Source: Clostridiales bacterium
Lineage (GTDB): Bacteria; Bacillota; Clostridia; Lachnospirales; Lachnospiraceae
Assembly: GCA_022770525.1 (NCBI GenBank)
Contig: JALEHN010000039.1
Span: 57,135 to 121,134, forward strand
Direction: 5' to 3'
Length of the DNA: 64,000 bases
This document shows, piece by piece, positions 8,514-15,787 of this stretch (its first letter is position 1; every line of letters starts with the position of its first letter). A model generated the notes under the pieces. The model was not told the DNA's origin, did no database searches, and was given only the letters and a program-made list of their open reading frames with translations. Position numbers and translations under genes: made by a program.

Positions 8514-11066
8514 ATGTTAGATTTAAAAAAATTGTTAAAAAGCGGACCTCTGATGCTTGACGGTGCTTTTGGAACATGTCTTCAGTCGATGGGGATGCCG
8601 TCAGGTGTCTGTCCGGAGGTATGGATGCTGGACCATGAGGATATGGTTAAAGCGCTGGTCGGCGCCTATAAAAATGCCGGAAGCCGTATTGTGTATGCGC
8701 CGACATTTTCCGGAAACCGGATTAAGCTGACAGAATACGGCGCAGAAGACAGAATTGATGAAATCAATACGACACTGGTCAAGTGGGCGAAAGAAGCAGC
8801 CGGAGAAGATGTGTATGTTGCCGGAAATCTGACAATGACAGGGAAGTCGCTGGCACCGGTCGGAACACTTGATTTTGAAGAACTTGTTGATTGCTATAAA
8901 GAACAGGTGAAAATCATCGCAAAAGCCGGTGCGGATTTATTTGTTATTGAAACAATGATGAGTATCGGTGAAACGAGAGCAGCCGTTTTAGCGGTTAAAG
9001 AAGAGACTGATCTTCCGGTGTTTGTGACAATGACCTTTGAACCGGATGGCAGAACACTTTACGGTACGGATCCTGTGACTGCGCTTGTGACGCTGCAATC
9101 TATGGGGATTGATGCTTTTGGTATCAACTGTTCCTGCGGTCCGGATCAAATGGAGCCGTGGTTTAAGGCGATGGCGGATTATGCGAAAATTCCTCTGATC
9201 GCAAAACCAAATGCGGGACTTCCGAAGCTTGAAAACGGCCGCACAGTGTTTGATATGGACACAGAAACTTTTGTTCAGACAATGATGACATTGATTGAAA
9301 GCGGTGCTTCCATTGTGGGCGGATGCTGCGGTACAACACCGGAATATGTCGGTGCATTGGCATCGTGTATATACAAAACATATGGGACAGATGCCAAAAG
9401 CGGAGCAGACTGGGAAGCTTTATATGAAAATATTTATCGAATGCCACAAGAGCATTACAAAAGGGTGCTGACCAGTGAAAGAAAATCGGTACCGGTTTTA
9501 CTTGACGGTCAGTTTACAGTGATTGGCGAGCGAATTAATCCGACCGGAAAGAAAGCTTTTCAGGCTCAGCTGCTCAACGGTTCACTTGATATGGCTGTGG
9601 ATATGGCAGAAAATCAGGTAAATCTCGGCGCTTCTGTTCTGGATATCAATGTCGGAATGGGTGGTATTGATGAAAAAGCGATGATGGTCCGGACTGTGGC
9701 CAGAGTCAGTGAAGCTGTTGATGCACCGTTATGTATTGATTCGAGTAGTATTGAAGTTATAGAAGCGGCACTGCGCTGTTATCACGGCAGAGCACTTGTT
9801 AATTCAGTATCCTGTGAACAAGTAAAGCTTGAAAAGCTGCTGCCGGTTGTTAAAAAGTACGGTGCCATGTTTATTTTGCTGCCGCTTACAGACCACGGAC
9901 TTCCGAAAGACCTTGAAGAGAGAAAGAAAAATATTGGGACCGTTCTTGATAAAGCTTATGAGCTTGGATTTGAAAAAGAGGATATTGTGGTAGACGGCCT
10001 TACCGGTTCTGTGGGGGCATCGCCTTTGGCTGCTTCAGATACGATAGAAACAATTGCCTATGCCAGAAGTCTCGGACTTGCTACAGTCTGCGGACTGTCC
10101 AATATTTCTTTCGGACTTCCGGACCGGGGATATGTCAACAGTATTTTCCTTGCACTGGCATTAAGCAGAGGTCTTACAATGGCCATTGCCAATCCGTCCC
10201 AGGAGCTTTTAATGCGCAGCGGCTTTGCCGCCGATCTTTTGATTGGAAAATCCGGTGCCAATATTCGCTATATTGAGGCATGTCAGCAGTACCGGGAAAA
10301 GGAAAATGCCGATACGCAGATGATAGAAAAAAGGTCTGAGATAAAAACTGTATCCGGAAATGAAAAGTTCCGGGGAGATCATAAAACTGCGTCGGATGAT
10401 CATAGTGACCAAAGCAGTTCGGAAGATATTTATACAGAGAAAATGCTTCAGGAGATTCACAGAGATGTTTTAAAAGGTAAATCCAAGGCAATCGAAAACC
10501 ATCTTGAAGCGGCTTTAAAACAGGGGACTGATGCCTCGGTTATTCTTAATGAAGTACTGATACCGGCCATCAATCTTGTGGGTCAGTATTTTTCGCAGCA
10601 GAAGTATTTTCTGCCGCAGCTGATTTTATCCGCCGATACAATGCGCCGGGCAGTGGATTTGTTGGAGCCGGAGATTTTAAAGAAAAATGCCGGTGTGATG
10701 GGGCCGACCGTCGTTATTGCCACTGTTAAGGGAGATGTTCATGATATCGGTAAAAATCTTGTGGCTATGATGATGAAAAACTATGGATTTCATGTCATTG
10801 ACCTCGGAAAAGATGTTGATAAGGAAACGATTATTGATGCGGCCAGAAAACATAAGGCTCAGATTATTGCGCTGTCCGCACTGATGACAACGACGATGCA
10901 GTATATGAAAGAAGTCATCGATTATGCGGCTGAAGAAAATATCCGGGCAAAAATCATTGTGGGCGGCGCTGCAGTGACAAAGCAATATGCAGAAAAAATC
11001 GGTGCAGACGGCTATTCCGAAGATGCTGTCGGTGCGGTGCGTCTTGTTCAGGAGCTTTTGGGATAA
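8514..11066 (+). CDS. metH: cobalamin-dependent methionine synthase, lacking the reactivation domain
   Basis: Makes methionine from homocysteine with methyl-THF through a cobalamin intermediate. Domains in order: homocysteine-binding (about 1-310, zinc motif GGCCGTTPEY), pterin-binding (about 330-590, with GERINPTGKKAFQAQLLNG), a hydrophilic linker (about 600-640), the helical B12 cap (about 645-730) and the B12-binding Rossmann domain (about 735-850) with the axial-ligand motif GDVHDIGKN. At 850 residues it ends after the B12 domain; the roughly 330-residue AdoMet reactivation domain of E. coli MetH is absent, as in many Clostridia. GAAAGGAAG precedes the chosen ATG. Confidence 0.92.
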   Translation: MLDLKKLLKSGPLMLDGAFGTCLQSMGMPSGVCPEVWMLDHEDMVKALVGAYKNAGSRIVYAPTFSGNRIKLTEYGAEDRIDEINTTLVKWAKEAAGEDVYVAGNLTMTGKSLAPVGTLDFEELVDCYKEQVKIIAKAGADLFVIETMMSIGETRAAVLAVKEETDLPVFVTMTFEPDGRTLYGTDPVTALVTLQSMGIDAFGINCSCGPDQMEPWFKAMADYAKIPLIAKPNAGLPKLENGRTVFDMDTETFVQTMMTLIESGASIVGGCCGTTPEYVGALASCIYKTYGTDAKSGADWEALYENIYRMPQEHYKRVLTSERKSVPVLLDGQFTVIGERINPTGKKAFQAQLLNGSLDMAVDMAENQVNLGASVLDINVGMGGIDEKAMMVRTVARVSEAVDAPLCIDSSSIEVIEAALRCYHGRALVNSVSCEQVKLEKLLPVVKKYGAMFILLPLTDHGLPKDLEERKKNIGTVLDKAYELGFEKEDIVVDGLTGSVGASPLAASDTIETIAYARSLGLATVCGLSNISFGLPDRGYVNSIFLALALSRGLTMAIANPSQELLMRSGFAADLLIGKSGANIRYIEACQQYREKENADTQMIEKRSEIKTVSGNEKFRGDHKTASDDHSDQSSSEDIYTEKMLQEIHRDVLKGKSKAIENHLEAALKQGTDASVILNEVLIPAINLVGQYFSQQKYFLPQLILSADTMRRAVDLLEPEILKKNAGVMGPTVVIATVKGDVHDIGKNLVAMMMKNYGFHVIDLGKDVDKETIIDAARKHKAQIIALSALMTTTMQYMKEVIDYAAEENIRAKIIVGGAAVTKQYAEKIGADGYSEDAVGAVRLVQELLG

Positions 11067-11076
11067 CATAAAATCC

Positions 11077-11105
11077 TTGACAACCATTTAGGGATAACAT
11101 ATACT
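11077..11105 (+). promoter_or_regulatory. sigma-A promoter of fabH
   Basis: Consensus TTGACA at 11077-11082, an exact 17-base spacer and TATACT at 11100-11105. The -10 element runs directly into the palindromic operator, so a bound repressor would block it. Confidence 0.85.
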
Positions 11106-11131
11106 TTGAATATCAAAGTTTGATATTCAAA
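11105..11131 (+). promoter_or_regulatory. FabT-like double operator, 27-bp perfect palindrome
   Basis: Two 13-bp boxes, TTTGAATATCAAA and TTTGATATTCAAA, separated by one G, are exact reverse complements of each other, so the whole block is a perfect palindrome. Each box fits the TTTGA-N3-TCAAA pattern known for the MarR-family fatty acid repressor FabT. The block overlaps the -10 and expected start site of the fabH promoter. No fabT gene is in the window, so the regulator is inferred. Confidence 0.72.
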
Positions 11132-11209
11132 ACAATCAGAAGTTGTGAGAATATCATAAAAAGTTTTTGTTAAATGATTGAAAGGGGCACAATTTTTTGT
11201 GATAATAAT

Positions 11210-12214
11210 ATGGCAGAAGTAAAAATTATCGGATTCGGAGAAGGCATTCCTAAAAGATGCGTTTCAAATGACGCACTGACGACACTGGTGGATACAAATG
11301 ATGAATGGATCAGGAGCCGTACAGGCATTCAGCAAAGATATATTGCGACGGACGAAACATTGACAGATTTATGTACACAGGCGGCACAAAATGCCCTTGA
11401 GCAGGCCGGAATTACGGCTGAACAGCTTGATCTTGTGATCGTAGCAACACTGACGCCGGATCTGGCACTTCCAAATGCTTCCTGTATGCTGCAAAAAAGC
11501 ATCGGTGCGGTGAATGCTGCCTGTTTTGATTTAAGTGCGGCATGCTCGGGATTTATGTATGCGTTAAATACAGCGAGAATGTATATTAAGGGTGGTGCGG
11601 CAAAGTACGCCCTTGTTGTCGGCGGAGAAATCTTATCAAAAATCATTGACTGGACAGACCGGTCAACTTGTGTTTTATTCGGAGACGGTGCGGGTGCGGC
11701 GGTTGTTGCGAAAAGCGATGAACCGGGTATTTTGGATATTGTCCTTGGCACAGACGGTGCGAAAGGTGAAGCATTGATGTTAGAGGAACGTCCGTCGGAT
11801 AATCCGTTTCGAAGACAGTATATTGAAGAAAACGGTGCGATAGAGACAAACTTGCCGTCTGCAGGCAGCTTCGTTTCCATGAACGGACAGGAAGTATTTA
11901 AATTTGCTGTGAAGAGAGTTCCGGAGTGTATCTTTAAAATACTTGAAAATACCGGCTATAGTGTGGAAGACATTGATTATTATGTGCTTCATCAGGCGAA
12001 TTTAAGAATATTATCCTGCGTGGCTAAGAAGATCGGTGTGTCTTACGATAAATTTTATGTGAATCTTGATAAATACGGAAATACTTCGGCCGCCAGTGTG
12101 CCGATTGCCCTTGTGGAAATGTCCAAAAAGGGCATGCTTAAGAAAGGCATGAAAGTCATTATGGTCGGCTTTGGCGGCGGGCTTACATGGGGCGGCGGCC
12201 TTGTGATTATCTAA
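11210..12214 (+). CDS. fabH: beta-ketoacyl-ACP synthase III FabH
   Basis: Starts fatty acid synthesis by condensing acetyl-CoA (or a branched acyl-CoA) with malonyl-ACP. The catalytic triad is visible: Cys in DLSAACSGFMYAL, His in VLHQANLRI and Asn in YGNTSAAS. With the start at 11210 the catalytic Cys is residue 112, as in E. coli FabH; an ATG at 11174 would add 12 residues. Neither start has an ideally spaced ribosome site (AAAGG lies 24 bases before 11210), so the start is somewhat uncertain. A FabT-like operator overlaps its promoter. Other fab genes are not in the window. Confidence 0.9.
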   Translation: MAEVKIIGFGEGIPKRCVSNDALTTLVDTNDEWIRSRTGIQQRYIATDETLTDLCTQAAQNALEQAGITAEQLDLVIVATLTPDLALPNASCMLQKSIGAVNAACFDLSAACSGFMYALNTARMYIKGGAAKYALVVGGEILSKIIDWTDRSTCVLFGDGAGAAVVAKSDEPGILDIVLGTDGAKGEALMLEERPSDNPFRRQYIEENGAIETNLPSAGSFVSMNGQEVFKFAVKRVPECIFKILENTGYSVEDIDYYVLHQANLRILSCVAKKIGVSYDKFYVNLDKYGNTSAASVPIALVEMSKKGMLKKGMKVIMVGFGGGLTWGGGLVII

Positions 12215-12235
12215 ATTAAGAAAGTGGTGTAACAA

Positions 12236-13024
12236 ATGATGTGTAAAAAAGCGGTGTTGGTTGTCAGTTTCGGAACAAGTTACAGAGAGGTTATTGATTC
12301 ATGCATTGCACCTGTGGAAAAGGTGATATCGGATGCGCTTCCGGAATATGATTTTTACCGGGCGTTTACTTCCCGTATGATCAGAAATAAACTGGACCTT
12401 TGTTTCGGGGTTAAAATTGATGATCCGGTGGCAGCATTAGGGCATCTTAAGGAAGCGGGTTACCGCGAAGTGATTATACAGCCTACCCATATCCTGGCGG
12501 GCACGGAATATCATCAGTTAAAGGATCAGGTGATCGTGTTTGGTGTGAAAAATCCTGAGATGAAGCTTATTTTCGGACAGCCTGTATTATATGAAAACGG
12601 TGATTATGAAAAGGCTGTATCGGCTATTCTGCCAACGTTTCCGGATATGGAAAAGGATACGGCGTTGATACTTATGGGCCACGGCTCAGAGCATTTTTCA
12701 AATGCATCCTATTTCGCCCTGCAGCATTACCTTGATGTGATGACAAAGGGGAAAGTTTATGTAGCTAATGTTGAAGCACCGCCGATGCTTCCTGAAGTGA
12801 TTGAAAAGTTAAAGATAAACAATATCAAAAAAGTGTATCTGACGCCATTTATGCTTGTGGCCGGTGACCATGCTAAAAATGACATGGCCGGCGAGGATGA
12901 AGATTCATGGAAAAACATCCTCAAAAAAGAAGACATAGAAACCGAAATCATCTTAAAAGGCCTCGGAGAAATTGAAGCTTTCAGAGAGCTATACAGAATA
13001 AAGGCGTTAAGAAACATTGATTAA
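12236..13024 (+). CDS. cbiK: sirohydrochlorin cobaltochelatase CbiK
   Basis: Inserts cobalt into sirohydrochlorin in the anaerobic cobalamin pathway. The 262-residue protein has the two-lobed chelatase pattern: VVSFGTSYREVIDSCI at the N-terminus, QPTHILAGTEYHQLKDQV with a metal-binding His, LMGHGSEHFSNASY and TPFMLVAGDHAKNDMAGEDEDSW with further His/acidic ligands. No signal peptide is seen, so it is cytoplasmic. It follows fabH by 21 bases and lies near the B12-dependent metH. A second ATG immediately follows the first. Confidence 0.88.
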   Translation: MMCKKAVLVVSFGTSYREVIDSCIAPVEKVISDALPEYDFYRAFTSRMIRNKLDLCFGVKIDDPVAALGHLKEAGYREVIIQPTHILAGTEYHQLKDQVIVFGVKNPEMKLIFGQPVLYENGDYEKAVSAILPTFPDMEKDTALILMGHGSEHFSNASYFALQHYLDVMTKGKVYVANVEAPPMLPEVIEKLKINNIKKVYLTPFMLVAGDHAKNDMAGEDEDSWKNILKKEDIETEIILKGLGEIEAFRELYRIKALRNID

Positions 13025-13084
13025 GAGGCAGGCATAACTCTGATTCAATTGTGTATGATATAGAAAAAGAAAAAAGTGTATGAT

Positions 13085-13130
13085 ATAATAGCTATGAGTT
13101 ACCCATTTGTCGGCAACTCATAGCTATTAT
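13085..13130 (+). terminator. 16-bp perfect inverted repeat after cbiK
   Basis: ATAATAGCTATGAGTT and its exact complement AACTCATAGCTATTAT flank a 14-base loop. The following run is only CTTATATAGG, so termination may be weak. It is the boundary between the core genes and the AT-rich methyltransferase region. A direct repeat GTGTATGATATA lies just upstream (13051 and 13076). Confidence 0.55.
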
Positions 13131-13152
13131 CTTATATAGGGATGTGGAAATC

Positions 13153-13292
13153 ATGGATAATACTGAAAGATTAATGAGCATTGTTCTGAGATAAAGATAG
13201 GCGGGGAGTACTATTCAGGTGAAGCTGCTTGGAATTATATGAAAAACATGACTGGAGTAGATTTAAAAGATATGTTCGAACATATGGAGTGA
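13153..13292 (+). pseudogene. frameshifted small ORF upstream of the methyltransferase
   Basis: An ATG at 13153 opens MDNTERLMSIVLR and then stops. One base inserted near 13188 would join it to a second frame reading EIKIGGEYYSGEAAWNYMKN and on through a final TGA at 13290-13292, giving a protein of about 46 residues. Codon use looks coding on both sides. Function unknown. It could also be a sequencing error or two very short peptides. Confidence 0.5.
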
Positions 13293-13297
13293 TTAAA

Positions 13298-13317
13298 ATG
13301 ATAAAAAATGATAAAAA
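13298..13317 (+). repeat. duplicated 10-bp unit at the methyltransferase start
   Basis: ATGATAAAAA occurs twice in tandem directly before ATGATGTAAT. The first ATG (13298) is eight bases from GGAG but reads MIKNDKK and stops; the ATG at 13308 is in frame with the enzyme but 18 bases from the GGAG. With a single unit, the well-spaced ATG would be in frame. Confidence 0.75.
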
Positions 13318-14534
13318 ATGATGTAATACAAGGTGATTGTTTAATTATTATGAAACAATTTGAAGATAATTGTGCAGATATGATTTACCTGGATCCACCA
13401 TTTTTTACACAGGATAAGCAAACACTTGCTTCAAGAAAAAATAACAAGGAATATTCGTTTGAGGACACTTGGGAGAATATTGAAGAATATTTAAAATACA
13501 TGAAAGAGCGATTAAGTGAATGCAGGAGAGTGTTGAAAAATACAGGAAGTATTTTTGTGCATTGTGATAGAAACGCTTCTCATTATTTAAAAATTCTTAT
13601 GGATCAAATATTTGGAATTCATAATTTCCAAAGTGAAATTGTCTGGAGTTATAAACGCTGGTCAAATGGTAAGAAGGGGCTGTTAAATAATCATCAGGTG
13701 ATTTTGTTTTATAGCAAAACATCTGAGTTTAAATTTAATCAGATATATGTAGATTATTCAGAGACAACGAATGTTGATCAAATTTTACAAGATAGAGTAA
13801 GAAATGAGCAAGGCAAAGCGATATATAAATTAGACGAAAAGGGAAATAGTGTTATTGGTAAAAGCAAAAAGGGGGTTCCGCTATCAGATGTTTGGGAAAT
13901 TCCGTATTTAAATCCAAAAGCCAAAGAGAGAGTAGGATATCCAACTCAAAAACCTATTATTTTATTGGAACAAATGATTAAGCTGGTTACGGATGAAGGC
14001 GATTTGGTTATTGATCCGTTTATGGGTTCGGGAACAACGATTGTTGCTGCTAAAATGCTTAATAGAAAGTATATAGGAATTGATAAATCAGAGGAGGCTG
14101 TAAAATTAGCAAATAGTCGGTTAGTCGAATTAATAAAAACAGAATCTTTTTTATTAAAAAAAGGAAAAGCCTCATATAGAAATCTAACAGATAAACAGAT
14201 GCAAATATTACAGGCATTTAATGCTGTACCTGTGCAAAGAAATAGCGGCATTGATGGTTTCTTAAAAGAATATATTGATGGGAAACCGATATCTGTAAAG
14301 ATTCAAAAAGAAGAAGAAACACTTGAAGAAGCTGTGAATAAGATGATCAAATCGAGCAGCACAAAGAAATGTGCATTTATGATTTTAGTTAGGACACATG
14401 TAGATTATATAGATGTATTTGATTTTAGTAGATTGCCTGAAAATATGCAAATAATAGACAGCTATGAAGTACATTTTGACATGCTTATGGATTCGTTAAA
14501 GCATATGGATAAAAGTGTTCGGGAAGTTATTTAA
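13308..14534 (+). CDS. orphan site-specific DNA methyltransferase (N4-cytosine/N6-adenine, beta-class order)
   Basis: Methylates DNA bases using SAM. Catalytic motif IV DPPF is at residues 29-32 and the SAM-binding motif DPFMGSGTT at residue 236, an order typical of the beta class. The PTQKP motif precedes it. Residues about 270-408 form an extra C-terminal domain whose VPVQRNSGIDGF...SVKIQ segment recalls a PD-(D/E)xK fold, but the expected E/Q is Ser329. Base composition is clearly more AT-rich than the flanks, suggesting transfer. No restriction endonuclease gene is adjacent. The start lies in a duplicated 10-bp unit and may be poorly translated. Confidence 0.88.
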   Translation: MIKNDVIQGDCLIIMKQFEDNCADMIYLDPPFFTQDKQTLASRKNNKEYSFEDTWENIEEYLKYMKERLSECRRVLKNTGSIFVHCDRNASHYLKILMDQIFGIHNFQSEIVWSYKRWSNGKKGLLNNHQVILFYSKTSEFKFNQIYVDYSETTNVDQILQDRVRNEQGKAIYKLDEKGNSVIGKSKKGVPLSDVWEIPYLNPKAKERVGYPTQKPIILLEQMIKLVTDEGDLVIDPFMGSGTTIVAAKMLNRKYIGIDKSEEAVKLANSRLVELIKTESFLLKKGKASYRNLTDKQMQILQAFNAVPVQRNSGIDGFLKEYIDGKPISVKIQKEEETLEEAVNKMIKSSSTKKCAFMILVRTHVDYIDVFDFSRLPENMQIIDSYEVHFDMLMDSLKHMDKSVREVI

Positions 14535-14561
14535 TGATATCGGTATTTCAAAATCATTTAT

Positions 14562-14609
14562 AAGGGGTCAGAACCGATAAACGTTTGTTGAACGGTCTGC
14601 CCCCTTTTA
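14562..14609 (+). terminator. probable terminator after the methyltransferase
   Basis: AAGGGG(T)CAGA-ACCG pairs with CGGTCTG(C)CCCCTT across a 16-base loop, followed by TTTTATT. The stem has small bulges but the T-run is good. Confidence 0.65.
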
Positions 14610-14687
14610 TTCTGTATACCAACAAATTGTGTGATGATATAAGGCGGAAAAGTAAACTCAGATGAAAGCGGGATTTCCCGTGTTGTC

Positions 14688-14718
14688 GGGTAAAGAGTCA
14701 CATCGTGACTCTTTACCC
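14688..14718. terminator. 14-bp stem-loop between convergent genes
   Basis: GGGTAAAGAGTCAC and GTGACTCTTTACCC flank the loop ATC, ending exactly at the uppP stop codon. It probably ends uppP transcription on the minus strand; T-runs are weak on both sides. Confidence 0.6.
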
Positions 14719-15537
14719 TTATTTCATGAGCAGCAAAAGTACAACGCCCAGAATGATCCGATACCAGCCAAAAACTTTGAAATCATGTTTTTTTATGTAT
14801 CCCATTAAAAATTTAATGGCGAATACGGATACAATAAAAGCTGTGGCCATACCTGTGAAAAGTATGATGAGTTCCGTTGATGTAAAATGCAGGCCGAATT
14901 TCAGTATTTTTAAAAGACTTGCACCGAACATGACAGGAATGGCAAGATAAAATGTGAATTCGGCAGCGACCTCACGGGATGTGCCTATAAGCATTGCGCC
15001 GATAATTGTGGCGCCGGAACGGGATGTGCCGGGAATCAGCGCCAGAACCTGAAAAATACCGATAAACAGCGCAGTTTTGTAAGTTAATTGTGAGATATCA
15101 TTAATGGCAAAATTTTTATTCTGTCCTTTGCTTTCAATGAGGATAAATATCACGCCGTAAACAATCAGCATCAGGGATACGGTCAGAGGATTGTAAAACA
15201 GCTGTTCAAGAATGTCATCAAAGGGAAGGCCGATAATGACGGCCGGCAAAACGGCGACAATGACTTTAAACCACATATTCATAATATCTTTTTTAATTAG
15301 CGGTGTATCTCTTTTCAATGAAAATGGAAATATTTTCTTCCAAAACAGGATAACAACAGCCAGTATTGCACCAAGCTGAATGACAACAAGAAACATATCA
15401 AAAAATTCTTTAGACACAGCAGGATGCAGAAAACGTTCCGCAATAATCATATGTCCGGTGCTGCTGATCGGCAGCCATTCGGTAATGCCTTCGATGATAC
15501 CGAAAACGATAACTTTAACCAATTCTAAAATATCCAT
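14719..15537 (-). CDS. uppP: undecaprenyl-diphosphatase UppP (BacA)
   Basis: Integral membrane phosphatase that recycles undecaprenyl pyrophosphate to the monophosphate carrier for peptidoglycan and teichoic acid synthesis; it also gives bacitracin tolerance. The 272-residue protein shows both catalytic motifs, EGITEWLPISSTGHMI near the N-terminus and PGTSRSGATI in the second half, with about eight hydrophobic spans. The start at 15537 has GGAGG seven bases upstream; longer in-frame starts do not. It is divergent from the LtaS-like gene. Confidence 0.95.
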   Translation of the reverse strand: MDILELVKVIVFGIIEGITEWLPISSTGHMIIAERFLHPAVSKEFFDMFLVVIQLGAILAVVILFWKKIFPFSLKRDTPLIKKDIMNMWFKVIVAVLPAVIIGLPFDDILEQLFYNPLTVSLMLIVYGVIFILIESKGQNKNFAINDISQLTYKTALFIGIFQVLALIPGTSRSGATIIGAMLIGTSREVAAEFTFYLAIPVMFGASLLKILKFGLHFTSTELIILFTGMATAFIVSVFAIKFLMGYIKKHDFKVFGWYRIILGVVLLLLMK

Positions 15538-15787
15538 AGATAACCTCCAATTCATCATAAAATATATGTCGCTGTCCATTGGAAATGACAGCCATGTGCG
15601 GCAAAGCTGACAATAAGCAAATGGCAGTTATGTATGTCAAAACTGACAATAAAGAGAATTATACCTATTTTACTGCTTTACTGCAACTGCTTTTGTTGTT
15701 AAAATAGAAAAATGTAAGCTTTTATTGGTGATACAGTAAAACATAGGTTTCAGTTAACGAAATGAAGAAAGTGGTAAACTTTAATCA

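Noticed and set aside
13308..14534. Complete restriction-modification system
   Set aside because: No separate endonuclease gene flanks the methyltransferase; only a degenerate nuclease-like tail and a broken small ORF are present.
14535..14687. Insertion-sequence remnant after the methyltransferase
   Set aside because: Only imperfect hairpins are seen; there is no transposase fragment, terminal inverted repeat pair or target duplication.
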